A stretch of DNA of 64,000 nucleotides. Origin: Arthrobacter crusticola (GTDB lineage Bacteria > Actinomycetota > Actinomycetes > Actinomycetales > Micrococcaceae). Positions 8,281-15,393 of this stretch are shown piece by piece. Positions within the stretch are counted from its first letter, which is position 1, and each line of letters starts with the position of its first letter. The notes below the pieces were generated by a model, which had not been told where the DNA came from, made no database searches, and worked only from the letters and a program-made list of their open reading frames with translations. Made by a program: the position numbers and the translations under genes. The DNA lies in NCBI RefSeq assembly GCF_004357995.1, contig NZ_SMTK01000002.1:310001-374000 (forward strand). Direction: 5' to 3'.

Positions 8281-9089
8281 ACTGGCTGGACAAGGTTTTC
8301 GGTACGCCCAAACCCGTCATCGCGATGTGCCACCTGCAGGCACTTCCCGGTGATCCGGCCTACCGCGCGGCCGACGGACTGCAGGGAGTCCTGCGCTCCG
8401 CGCGGGCCGAACTGGCTTCCCTTCAGGAGGGCGGAGTGGACGGCATCCTGATCTCCAACGAGTTCAGCCTTCCCTACCTGACCAAGACCGAACCGATCAC
8501 GGCCATCACCATGGCCCGCATCATCGGGGAGCTGCGAAGCGAGATCCAGGTTCCCTTCGGCGTCAACGTTCTGTGGGACGCCGAAGCCTCGATCGACCTC
8601 GCTGCGGCCACAGGAGCGGAGTTCGTCCGTGAGATCTTCACAGGGGTATACGCCTCCGACTTCGGGACCTGGGATACGAATGTCGGAAGGACAGTGCGCC
8701 ACCGGAATGCTGTCGGCGCGCAGGACGTCCGGCTGCTCTTCAATATCGTGCCCGAGGCCGCGTCCTATCTGGGCTCACGCACCGTGGCCGACATCGCCCG
8801 TTCAACCGTTTTCAACTGCAAGCCCGACGGTCTCTGCGTTTCGGGGCTCACCGCCGGGGCGTCGACGGATTCCAGCGTGCTGCAGACGGTTAAAGACAAC
8901 GCCGGTGACACCCCGGTGATCGTCAACACAGGAGTCAAGGCCGCCAACGCGCAGGAACAGCTGCGGATTGCCGATGCGGCGATCGTGGGAACCTACTTTA
9001 AGAGGGACGGTGTTTTCGAGAATGAAGCGGACCCCCGCCGGGTGGCTGAGCTGATGTCAGAAGTCGCCGCGCTCCGCAAGTCCCTGTAA
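8277..9089 (+). CDS. BtpA/SgcQ family TIM-barrel protein
   Basis: At 270 residues this is full length for the family. The N-terminal KPVIAMCHLQALPGDPAY corresponds to the family's HLPPLPG-type signature. Further on are GVDGILISNEFSLPYL, VPFGVNVLWD, and the phosphate-loop-like ends TPVIVNTGVKAANA and AAIVGTYFKRDG. BtpA was first described in connection with photosystem I, and SgcQ sits in an enterobacterial sugar operon; no reaction is firmly assigned that I know of. As the only TIM barrel here it is the best candidate for the missing isomerase or aldolase step (inference). Confidence 0.88.
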   Translation: MNWLDKVFGTPKPVIAMCHLQALPGDPAYRAADGLQGVLRSARAELASLQEGGVDGILISNEFSLPYLTKTEPITAITMARIIGELRSEIQVPFGVNVLWDAEASIDLAAATGAEFVREIFTGVYASDFGTWDTNVGRTVRHRNAVGAQDVRLLFNIVPEAASYLGSRTVADIARSTVFNCKPDGLCVSGLTAGASTDSSVLQTVKDNAGDTPVIVNTGVKAANAQEQLRIADAAIVGTYFKRDGVFENEADPRRVAELMSEVAALRKSL

Positions 9090-9096
9090 CGCGGCC

Positions 9097-10614
9097 ATGA
9101 ACCTCTTTCTGGGAATAGACATTGGAACCTTCGAGACGAAAGGGGTCCTTGTCGACGAGCGGGGGGTGGTGTGGGCGCAGGCCCGGCGCCGCCACGGCAT
9201 CTCCACTCCGGCCCCGGGGTGCGTCGAGCAGGACGGCGACGTCGTGTGGTGGTCGGATTTTGCTGCGGTTTCCCAGGAGCTCATGGCCTCGGATGCCGCA
9301 GCCTCGGGAACCGTCGAAGCCGTGGGATGCAGTGCCATCGGCCCCTGCGTCCTTCCCCTCGACGAGGACCTGCGCCCGCTCCGCCCCGGAATCCTGTACG
9401 GCGTGGACACCCGGGCGACCGCGGAGATCAAAGCTCTGACCACAAGGTTTGGTGAGGAGGCGCTCCTCGCGCGCAGCGGGAACCTCCTCACCAGCCAGTC
9501 GGGCGGCCCCAAAATCGTCTGGATCGGAGCCAACGAGCCCGACGTCGCCGCGAAAACCCGCTGGTATGTCAGCGCCCACGGCTACATCGTCGCCCGGCTG
9601 ACGGGCAGGGTCACCATGGACCATGGGACCGCCGGGTACTTCCATCCGTTCTACCGGATGGCCGACCAGAAGTGGGACGTCACCGGCTGTGAGGACCTGA
9701 TCTCCCCGGCGCAGCTGCCCGAGCTCGGGTGGTCCACCGATATTGCCGGAACAGTTACTGAAAGAGCGGCAGGCGAGACCGGGCTGCCTCCGGGCGTCCC
9801 CGTCATCTTCGGAGCCGTTGACGCACCGGCTGAAGCAGTGAGCGCCTCCGTGGTCAACGAGGGCGACCTGATGCTGATGTACGGGTCGTCCACCTACATG
9901 ATCAAGGTGACGAATGCGCCGATCGCCGGGAAGGTCCTCTGGTCGGCGCCCTACGTCTTCCCGGGAACCTTTGTGCTCGCGGCCGGCACCTCGACCGCCG
10001 GCACGCTCACCCGGTGGGTGGTTGACCTCCTGGGCCTCGATAACGGCGCCGGTGACAACGAACTTTTCGGGAGACTGCTCACCCTCGCCGGAAAGTCCCC
10101 GCCGGGATCCCGCGGCCTGCTGCTGTTGCCCCACTTCAGCGGGGAGCGTACCCCCGTCCATGACGCGCACAGCCGCGGTGCGCTCATCGGTCTCTCCCTC
10201 GACCACGACCGAGCCGACATTGCGCGGGCCGTCCTTGAAGGGGTGGCGCACTCGGTTGCCCACGCCCTCTCCGCCTATGCCGCCGTGGGGGAGCTGCCCC
10301 GGCGGGTGATAGCGGTCGGTGGGGGCACGAAAAACCCGATCTTCACCCAAAGCGTCACCGACATCACTGGGTTGTCGCAGAGCATCGCGGAGACTGACGG
10401 CGCGGCGGTCGGGGACGCAGCTCTTGCGGCCTTCGCCGTGGGTGCGCTCAAGGACCGCGAAAGCATCGGGCAGTGGGTGAAGCTGGGCCGGCCCATTGAA
10501 CCGGACGAGGCCTCTGCCGATACGCTGAGGAACGACCACGAGGACTATGTGGAACTCTATGAAACACTTTCCGCACTCAACACAGCGCGGGCTGTGAGGC
10601 TCCATGGCCGCTGA
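9097..10614 (+). CDS. FGGY-family carbohydrate kinase
   Basis: This 505-residue sugar kinase has LGIDIGTFETKGVLVD at the start, the catalytic Asp in FGAVDAPAEAV near residue 248, and a C-terminal ATP-binding lobe (VIAVGGGTKNPIFTQSVTDI near 405). FGGY members phosphorylate ketoses, polyols or related compounds such as xylulose, glycerol, erythritol and autoinducer-2. Having it beside a DhaKL kinase implies two phosphorylation steps or two substrates. It starts 7 nt after the BtpA gene and overlaps the next gene by 11 nt. Confidence 0.9.
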   Translation: MNLFLGIDIGTFETKGVLVDERGVVWAQARRRHGISTPAPGCVEQDGDVVWWSDFAAVSQELMASDAAASGTVEAVGCSAIGPCVLPLDEDLRPLRPGILYGVDTRATAEIKALTTRFGEEALLARSGNLLTSQSGGPKIVWIGANEPDVAAKTRWYVSAHGYIVARLTGRVTMDHGTAGYFHPFYRMADQKWDVTGCEDLISPAQLPELGWSTDIAGTVTERAAGETGLPPGVPVIFGAVDAPAEAVSASVVNEGDLMLMYGSSTYMIKVTNAPIAGKVLWSAPYVFPGTFVLAAGTSTAGTLTRWVVDLLGLDNGAGDNELFGRLLTLAGKSPPGSRGLLLLPHFSGERTPVHDAHSRGALIGLSLDHDRADIARAVLEGVAHSVAHALSAYAAVGELPRRVIAVGGGTKNPIFTQSVTDITGLSQSIAETDGAAVGDAALAAFAVGALKDRESIGQWVKLGRPIEPDEASADTLRNDHEDYVELYETLSALNTARAVRLHGR

Positions 10615-11707
10615 GATGCGCTGGAAGCTGCTGGCCGCCCAGCTCGCCAAGGGAACAGGAGTGCAGCGCGGCAGCAAGGTTGCGGTGTTCGTCACCGATG
10701 CCGCGGCAGCACCGGCGGTCGAAGCGTTTGTCGAAGAGTGTTACCGGCGCGGTGCCCAGCCCCAGGTGCTGGCAACCGACGAAAAGTTCGACAGGCTCGC
10801 CGTGGACTTCGCGTCGGATGAGGTCCTCGCGGAACCGGCGCCCCTTGAGGTCGCTTCAATGGAATGGGCGGACGTGCACGTGTCCTTCCGTGCAATGCTT
10901 CCGCCCCTGGACTCCGAGGTGGACTCCCGCCGGCTGGCAGCCCAGCGCCGGGCCAAGGGAGTGGTCTCCACCCTGCGCTGGGAACAGACCCGGTGGGCTC
11001 TCGTGCGCATCCCCACACCGGAGTGGGCATCGGCTATCGGGGTCCCGTTCCAGACGCTCCTTGCCGAGTTCTTCGACGGCTGCCTTTCGGACTGGGACCA
11101 GCTCAGGCCCCGCTGGGAGACCCTATGCGGAACGCTTGAGAAAGAGGATTCGGTTCAGATCCGCACACCGGACTCCCATCTCTCCCTCAGCACGCGGGGC
11201 CGCCAGTGGGTTACCTTCGCCGGTGAGGCGAACCTTCCCGACGGCGAGATCGCGACCGCGCCCGTGGACGACGGCGTGGACGGCCATATCCGCTTCCCCG
11301 GCACCTTCTGGTTCGCCGGGACGGCAGTGACGGACCTTGAACTTGAATTTGAACGGGGCCTCGTCGTCACCGCTTCCGCCCGGCGGGGGCAGGACTTCGT
11401 GGGCGCCCTTCTCAATACCGACTCCGGGTCACGGCGGGTCGGCGAGCTCGGGATCGGGACCAACGCGGGAGTGAGAACCGCAACGGGGGACCTGCTCATC
11501 GACGAGAAGATCCTTGGAACCGTCCATATTGCCCTGGGCCGGGCGTACCCCGCCTGCGGAGGCATCAATCAGTCATCGCTGCATTGGGACATCGTGAAGG
11601 ACCTCCGCTCACCCGGCTCCCACCTGACCGCGGGGAACGTCCCGCTCATCACCGACGGCCGAGTGGTCAACCCTCTCCTCCGCGCCTCCCTGGGGGCGGC
11701 CGGCTGA
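10604..11707 (+). CDS. M29-family aminopeptidase homologue
   Basis: This 367-residue protein matches the AmpS/AmpT metallo-aminopeptidase fold. Its C-terminal half keeps the metal-ligand blocks of the family: VGELGIGTNAGV, DEKILGTVHIALGRAYP and SSLHWDIVKDLR. The dinuclear site therefore looks intact. The start ATG 10604 lies inside the kinase gene (11-nt overlap), so it is the coupled last gene of the sugar operon. A peptidase has no obvious role there. It may cleave an amide or aminoacyl conjugate of the sugar, or have acquired a different hydrolytic activity (inference). Confidence 0.87.
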   Translation: MAAEMRWKLLAAQLAKGTGVQRGSKVAVFVTDAAAAPAVEAFVEECYRRGAQPQVLATDEKFDRLAVDFASDEVLAEPAPLEVASMEWADVHVSFRAMLPPLDSEVDSRRLAAQRRAKGVVSTLRWEQTRWALVRIPTPEWASAIGVPFQTLLAEFFDGCLSDWDQLRPRWETLCGTLEKEDSVQIRTPDSHLSLSTRGRQWVTFAGEANLPDGEIATAPVDDGVDGHIRFPGTFWFAGTAVTDLELEFERGLVVTASARRGQDFVGALLNTDSGSRRVGELGIGTNAGVRTATGDLLIDEKILGTVHIALGRAYPACGGINQSSLHWDIVKDLRSPGSHLTAGNVPLITDGRVVNPLLRASLGAAG

Positions 11708-11796
11708 TCGCGCCGCTGGCCCCGGGAGCGTCCGAGTGCAGCGGCACATAGCCGGAGTTCCCCGGAAGGAAGCGCCACTGGGCTAAGCTTTTCCCC

Positions 11797-12990
11797 ATGC
11801 AACAGGGTCTCATCTACCTCATTGGTCCTTCTGGTAACCCAAATTTTGGGGATGAGTTCATCGCCGCATCATGGCTCCGGCACCTTGCCACCGCGCGGCC
11901 CGAGGCCGAGGTATGGCTGGACTGCCCGAACCCGGGCCTTGCACAGGTGCTCTTCAACGGCCTGCATCCCAATCTTCGCGTGACGAATACGCTCTGGCGG
12001 CTCGTCCAGGAAAACGCCGGACGCCCGGTCGGGGAGGCCGCGGAGATCATCACCTCGCGCATCACCGGTTTTGGTTCGCCCTATTACGACCTGGGCCTGC
12101 TGAAACTGCGCGACGCCGAGTCGTTCCACCTGCTCGGTGGAGGGTACATCAACGACAACTGGGCGAGCCACGCCGGTCTGGTTCACGCTCTGCGCGCTGT
12201 CCGCTCCCTGACCGGGGCGCGGCTGTTCGCCACCGGCCAGGGTTTGATGCCGGTGATCAGCCAAGGAGTGCCCGCCCCCGAACTGTTCGAGGACTTCGAC
12301 CACGTCAGCGCCCGCGACGACGCGGGAGCCGAAGCGTACGGCGTAACGCGCGGGCTCGACGACGCGTTCCTCGGCGTCACCGAGGAGATGTCGCGCAATC
12401 GATTCTCTGACGGACTGTACGTATGCATCCAGAGCGATACGATCGACGCCGAACGCTTCGATGGCGCCGTCGATTTCGCCCGCAAGGCTGTCGAGGAGGC
12501 GCGGGAGCAGGGCCGCAAGGTCTACTATGTTGAGGCCATCCCGGGCGGGGACTACGCCGCCTACCAGCGCCTGGCCGACCTGATTCCGGAGGAGAACTTC
12601 CTTTCGTTCATGCACGTCTGGATTCACGGGCTGCCGCTCTCTCCGCACCAGACCTGGGTGACGAGCCGCTTCCACCTCCATCTCCTGGGTGCCGCAGCAG
12701 GAGGCAGAGGTATCGCCGTCGGCATGAAGAAGGGCTACTACGACGTTGCACACCGGTCAGTCGAGACCCTTGGGAGCGGCTGGGTCCTGGCCCTGGAAGA
12801 CGAGACCCCCTCGATGCCCCGGGAGCGCGGACAGCTTGCGAACGATTTGTCGGTATTGGTAGCCGACAAACGGGCAGAGGCCGAACGGCTGTACCCGGCA
12901 CCCACCCCCGCAGCCTCAGTGCCTCCCGCCGCTGCGCGGTTCCTCGGAGGCTCAATCGGCGGCGCCCTGAGGAACAAGCTGGCCCGCTGA
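11797..12990 (+). CDS. Polysaccharide pyruvyl transferase-like protein
   Basis: This 397-residue protein begins with IYLIGPSGNPNFGDEFIAA, the GNxGDE-type motif of the PssD/CsaB pyruvyl-transferase superfamily. HLLGGGYINDNW near residue 111 and SRFHLHLLGAAAGG near 290 also fit. Such proteins transfer pyruvyl ketals to cell-surface glycans. There is no signal peptide and no adjacent glycosyltransferase, so the acceptor is unknown. It is separated by 89 bp from the M29 gene and may have its own promoter. The C-terminal tail is Ala/Pro rich. Confidence 0.75.
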   Translation: MQQGLIYLIGPSGNPNFGDEFIAASWLRHLATARPEAEVWLDCPNPGLAQVLFNGLHPNLRVTNTLWRLVQENAGRPVGEAAEIITSRITGFGSPYYDLGLLKLRDAESFHLLGGGYINDNWASHAGLVHALRAVRSLTGARLFATGQGLMPVISQGVPAPELFEDFDHVSARDDAGAEAYGVTRGLDDAFLGVTEEMSRNRFSDGLYVCIQSDTIDAERFDGAVDFARKAVEEAREQGRKVYYVEAIPGGDYAAYQRLADLIPEENFLSFMHVWIHGLPLSPHQTWVTSRFHLHLLGAAAGGRGIAVGMKKGYYDVAHRSVETLGSGWVLALEDETPSMPRERGQLANDLSVLVADKRAEAERLYPAPTPAASVPPAAARFLGGSIGGALRNKLAR

Positions 12991-13152
12991 GCCCTGTTAC
13001 GCGTAAAGGTGTGGGACCTGCCACTGAGCGTCACACCGGTCCCTGCACACCGCGGATTTATCCTGCGGTTGCCGCGCCCCCACCGGTCCCGGAATACTTA
13101 AAGGACCGACGCGACCGAGACGCCTTCAGGGTGCGTGAAAGGCGGCGACGAA

Positions 13153-13803
13153 ATGAACAGCAGGGCAGCGCGCGAGTACGAACGCCGCATGCAGCGTGCC
13201 GCGGAGTACCGGGCCGCACGGGAATCCGGCGATCCGCAGGGGTACCTCGCCCAACTGCGCAAGGAAGAGGCCGAGGCGTCACAATCCCGCCAGGTTTCCG
13301 ACGACGAGGCACTCGCCGCGCGGGCCCGCCTCAAGGACAACGCTGCCCGGGCCGACTTCCTGGTGCGCGAGGCAATGGCGCGTGGGGACTGGGACAACCT
13401 CAAGTACGCCGGCAAGCCGATCCCCGGGCTGGGTGAGGCTCACGACCCGGACTGGTGGGTCACCGGCCTGATCGAACGCGAGAACCTTACCGGACTCGGG
13501 CCGAAGGCCATCCTGCTGCGCACCGAGGATGCCGGGCTGGATAACCGCCTCGACCATGTCTATACCGAGAAGCAGGTCCGGGACATCGTCGAGGACTTCA
13601 ACCAGCGGGTCATCGAAGCGCGGCGCCAGCTCCTGGGCGGTCCGCCCGTCATCACCAAGGTGCGCGACGTCGACGGCGAGGTGGAGCGGTGGCACCAGCG
13701 GCGTACCGCAAAGGCGGCGCAGACCGCCCGGGACGAGGACGCCACCGCAGAGGAGGCCGAGCGACGCTCCTGGTGGAAGCGGGTCTGGAAGGGCACGGGC
13801 TGA
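13153..13803 (+). CDS. DUF1992 (DnaJ-homologue C28-like) protein
   Basis: This 216-residue cytoplasmic protein carries the DUF1992 core. Visible blocks are FLVREAMARGDWDNLKYAGKPIPG near residue 60, then WVTGLIERENLTG and VEDFNQRVIEARRQLLGGPP. The flanking regions are highly charged and likely helical. Bacterial members have unknown function and lack the J domain of the eukaryotic relatives. ATG 13153 is preferred; an in-frame GTG at 13135 would add six residues. It converges on the M20 peptidase gene with a 26-bp gap. Confidence 0.8.
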   Translation: MNSRAAREYERRMQRAAEYRAARESGDPQGYLAQLRKEEAEASQSRQVSDDEALAARARLKDNAARADFLVREAMARGDWDNLKYAGKPIPGLGEAHDPDWWVTGLIERENLTGLGPKAILLRTEDAGLDNRLDHVYTEKQVRDIVEDFNQRVIEARRQLLGGPPVITKVRDVDGEVERWHQRRTAKAAQTARDEDATAEEAERRSWWKRVWKGTG

Positions 13804-13829
13804 GCGCGGGGTGCCTCGACCGATGCTTA

Positions 13830-15146
13830 CTAGACGGTGCTCAGGAAGTCCTGAAGGATCCGCTGGCCCGTCCTCACGCCGTGCACCGAAACCCGCTCGT
13901 TGATCCCGTGCACGCCGTCCGAGGTCCGGCCCTCCGGATCCGCGCCCTGCGGTGAGAAGCCGTAGCAGGCGATGCCCAGCGGGGTGAACGCCTTCGCATC
14001 GGTTCCACCGCCCATGCACCGCGGCACCACCACGGCGGCCGGGTCGTGCCGCTCCAGGGCCGCCCGCATGGCCCCGAACCAGGGCGAATCAATCGGTGCC
14101 TGCACCGGCGGCTGGTGCGAGATGAAGACCCTCGAAACCCGCGGGCCCAGCAGGCCGTCAAGCACCGCCAGGGTTTCCTCCTCGGTGCCCGGCAGGCACC
14201 GCACGTCCAGTTCGGCGTGGGCGATGCCCGGAATGACATTCACCTTGTAGCCGGCATTGAGCACCGTGGGCGTCGACGAGCACCGGATGGTGGTCCGCGC
14301 CACGCCGCCGAGGTCGCCCATCCGCTCCACCGCTTCCTCAACGCCTTCCTCGGTGGTCAGGTCCACCGAATGCCCGAGCGCCGCGTTCGTCTGCTCGAGG
14401 TACGCCCTCACTGTGGGGGTCAGCACGATCGGCCAGGAGTGCTCGGTGACCCGGTGCAGCGCCTCAAGCAGGTGGATGACGGCATTGTCGGCGTTCGGCC
14501 GCGAGCCGTGGCCGGAGGTGCCCGTCGTGGTGATTCGCATGTGCATGGTGCCGCGCTCGGCGGCCGCCACCGGGTACAGCCGCACCTCCTCCCCGGTGTC
14601 CGAGGTGAGGAAGGTCGGTGCCCCGCCGGATTCCCCGATGGCTGCCTCGACGCCCGCGAACAGCTCCGGGTGTTCCGCAACGAGCCACAGGGCCCCGTAG
14701 TCGCCCTTGTCCTCCTCATCGGCGACGAAGGCGACGACGACGTCGCGCTGCGGGCCGGTGCCCTCCTCGGCCCAGGTCAGGAGCGTGGCCAGGGTCATGG
14801 CCACCATGTCCTTCATGTCGCTGGCACCCCGGCCCCAGATGTACCCGTCGCGGATCTCGCCGGCGAACGGATCGACGCTCCACTGCTCCGGCTCGGCCGG
14901 AACGACATCGAGATGGCCGTGGACAAGCAGTCCAGGCAGGGAGCGGTCGGCGCCGGGCACCCGCACGACCACCGAGGCACGCTCCGGGGTGGGGCCGAGG
15001 ATCTGCGGCGCGTAACCGGCGTCGGTGAGGAGCCGGGCGATGAACTCGGCGGCGCCGCGCTCACCCTCGCTCTTGCCCTCGCCGTAGTTGCTCGTGTCGA
15101 AGCGGATGAGTGCTGCGCACAACTCGGCCGTATCGATGCTGCCCAT
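13830..15146 (-). CDS. M20-family metallopeptidase (dipeptidase/carboxypeptidase type)
   Basis: This 438-residue enzyme has the classic zinc sites: HGHLDVVP near residue 75, GASDMKD near 110 and ADEEDKGDYGA near 146. A lid-domain block (GHGSRPNADNAV) and a late CMGGGTDAK follow. There is no signal peptide, so it acts on imported peptides in the cytoplasm. The start is supported by GGAGG 6 nt upstream of the ATG. It diverges from the peptide-importer operon over a 247-bp region with several palindromes, so the two are likely co-regulated (inference). Confidence 0.92.
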   Translation of the reverse strand: MGSIDTAELCAALIRFDTSNYGEGKSEGERGAAEFIARLLTDAGYAPQILGPTPERASVVVRVPGADRSLPGLLVHGHLDVVPAEPEQWSVDPFAGEIRDGYIWGRGASDMKDMVAMTLATLLTWAEEGTGPQRDVVVAFVADEEDKGDYGALWLVAEHPELFAGVEAAIGESGGAPTFLTSDTGEEVRLYPVAAAERGTMHMRITTTGTSGHGSRPNADNAVIHLLEALHRVTEHSWPIVLTPTVRAYLEQTNAALGHSVDLTTEEGVEEAVERMGDLGGVARTTIRCSSTPTVLNAGYKVNVIPGIAHAELDVRCLPGTEEETLAVLDGLLGPRVSRVFISHQPPVQAPIDSPWFGAMRAALERHDPAAVVVPRCMGGGTDAKAFTPLGIACYGFSPQGADPEGRTSDGVHGINERVSVHGVRTGQRILQDFLSTV

Positions 15147-15206
15147 CTGTTCCTCCGGTGCTGGGGTGCCGAGGCGTAGAAATCCGCCTCGCCTTTCGAC
15201 TGTACC

Positions 15207-15270
15207 GTGTGATCGAACACACCTTGGTAAGTGGTTTGCATCACAACAGGCTCCTGTGTAGCTTACTTAC
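15207..15270. promoter_or_regulatory. Divergent promoter/operator region of the peptide-uptake operon
   Basis: On the plus strand TTGCAT (15236-15241) and TAGCTT (15259-15264) are 17 bp apart and could drive the importer operon. The 13-mer GTAGCTTACTTAC (15258-15270) overlaps that -10 box and recurs with two changes at 29318-29330. A partial copy GTAAGTGGTTTGC is at 15227-15239. Two further symmetric elements are a 16-bp near-palindrome (15207-15222, 14 of 16 positions symmetric, centred on TCGA) and ACAGGCTCCTGT (15246-15257) inside the spacer. The position suggests repression. Confidence 0.55.
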
Positions 15271-15393
15271 ATCGGCCGCACAGCGTGGTGACGGCCGATA
15301 CTCCAGGCGGGTTCTTCTCTCACCGGAATCGGGTCCGCGGCGCTCTGCCTCGGCCACCCTGACCTGCTGGCAGGCTCAAGCGAAAGAGAAACG

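Noticed and set aside
8998-10695. Long open frame on the minus strand opposite the FGGY kinase
   Set aside because: High-GC codon bias keeps antisense frames open. The kinase frame has clear family motifs and coupling, while the antisense translation has none.
885-11707. Autoinducer-2 (Lsr) uptake and processing operon
   Set aside because: The binding protein, permeases and FGGY kinase are similar in kind, but there is no LsrF, LsrG or LsrR. DhaKL, BtpA and M29 have no place in that pathway, and remembered ligand contacts differ.
11712-11745. GCCGCT/AGCGGC arms after the M29 gene as terminator
   Set aside because: Only 6 bp with a 22-nt loop; too weak to call, so the end of the sugar operon remains undefined.
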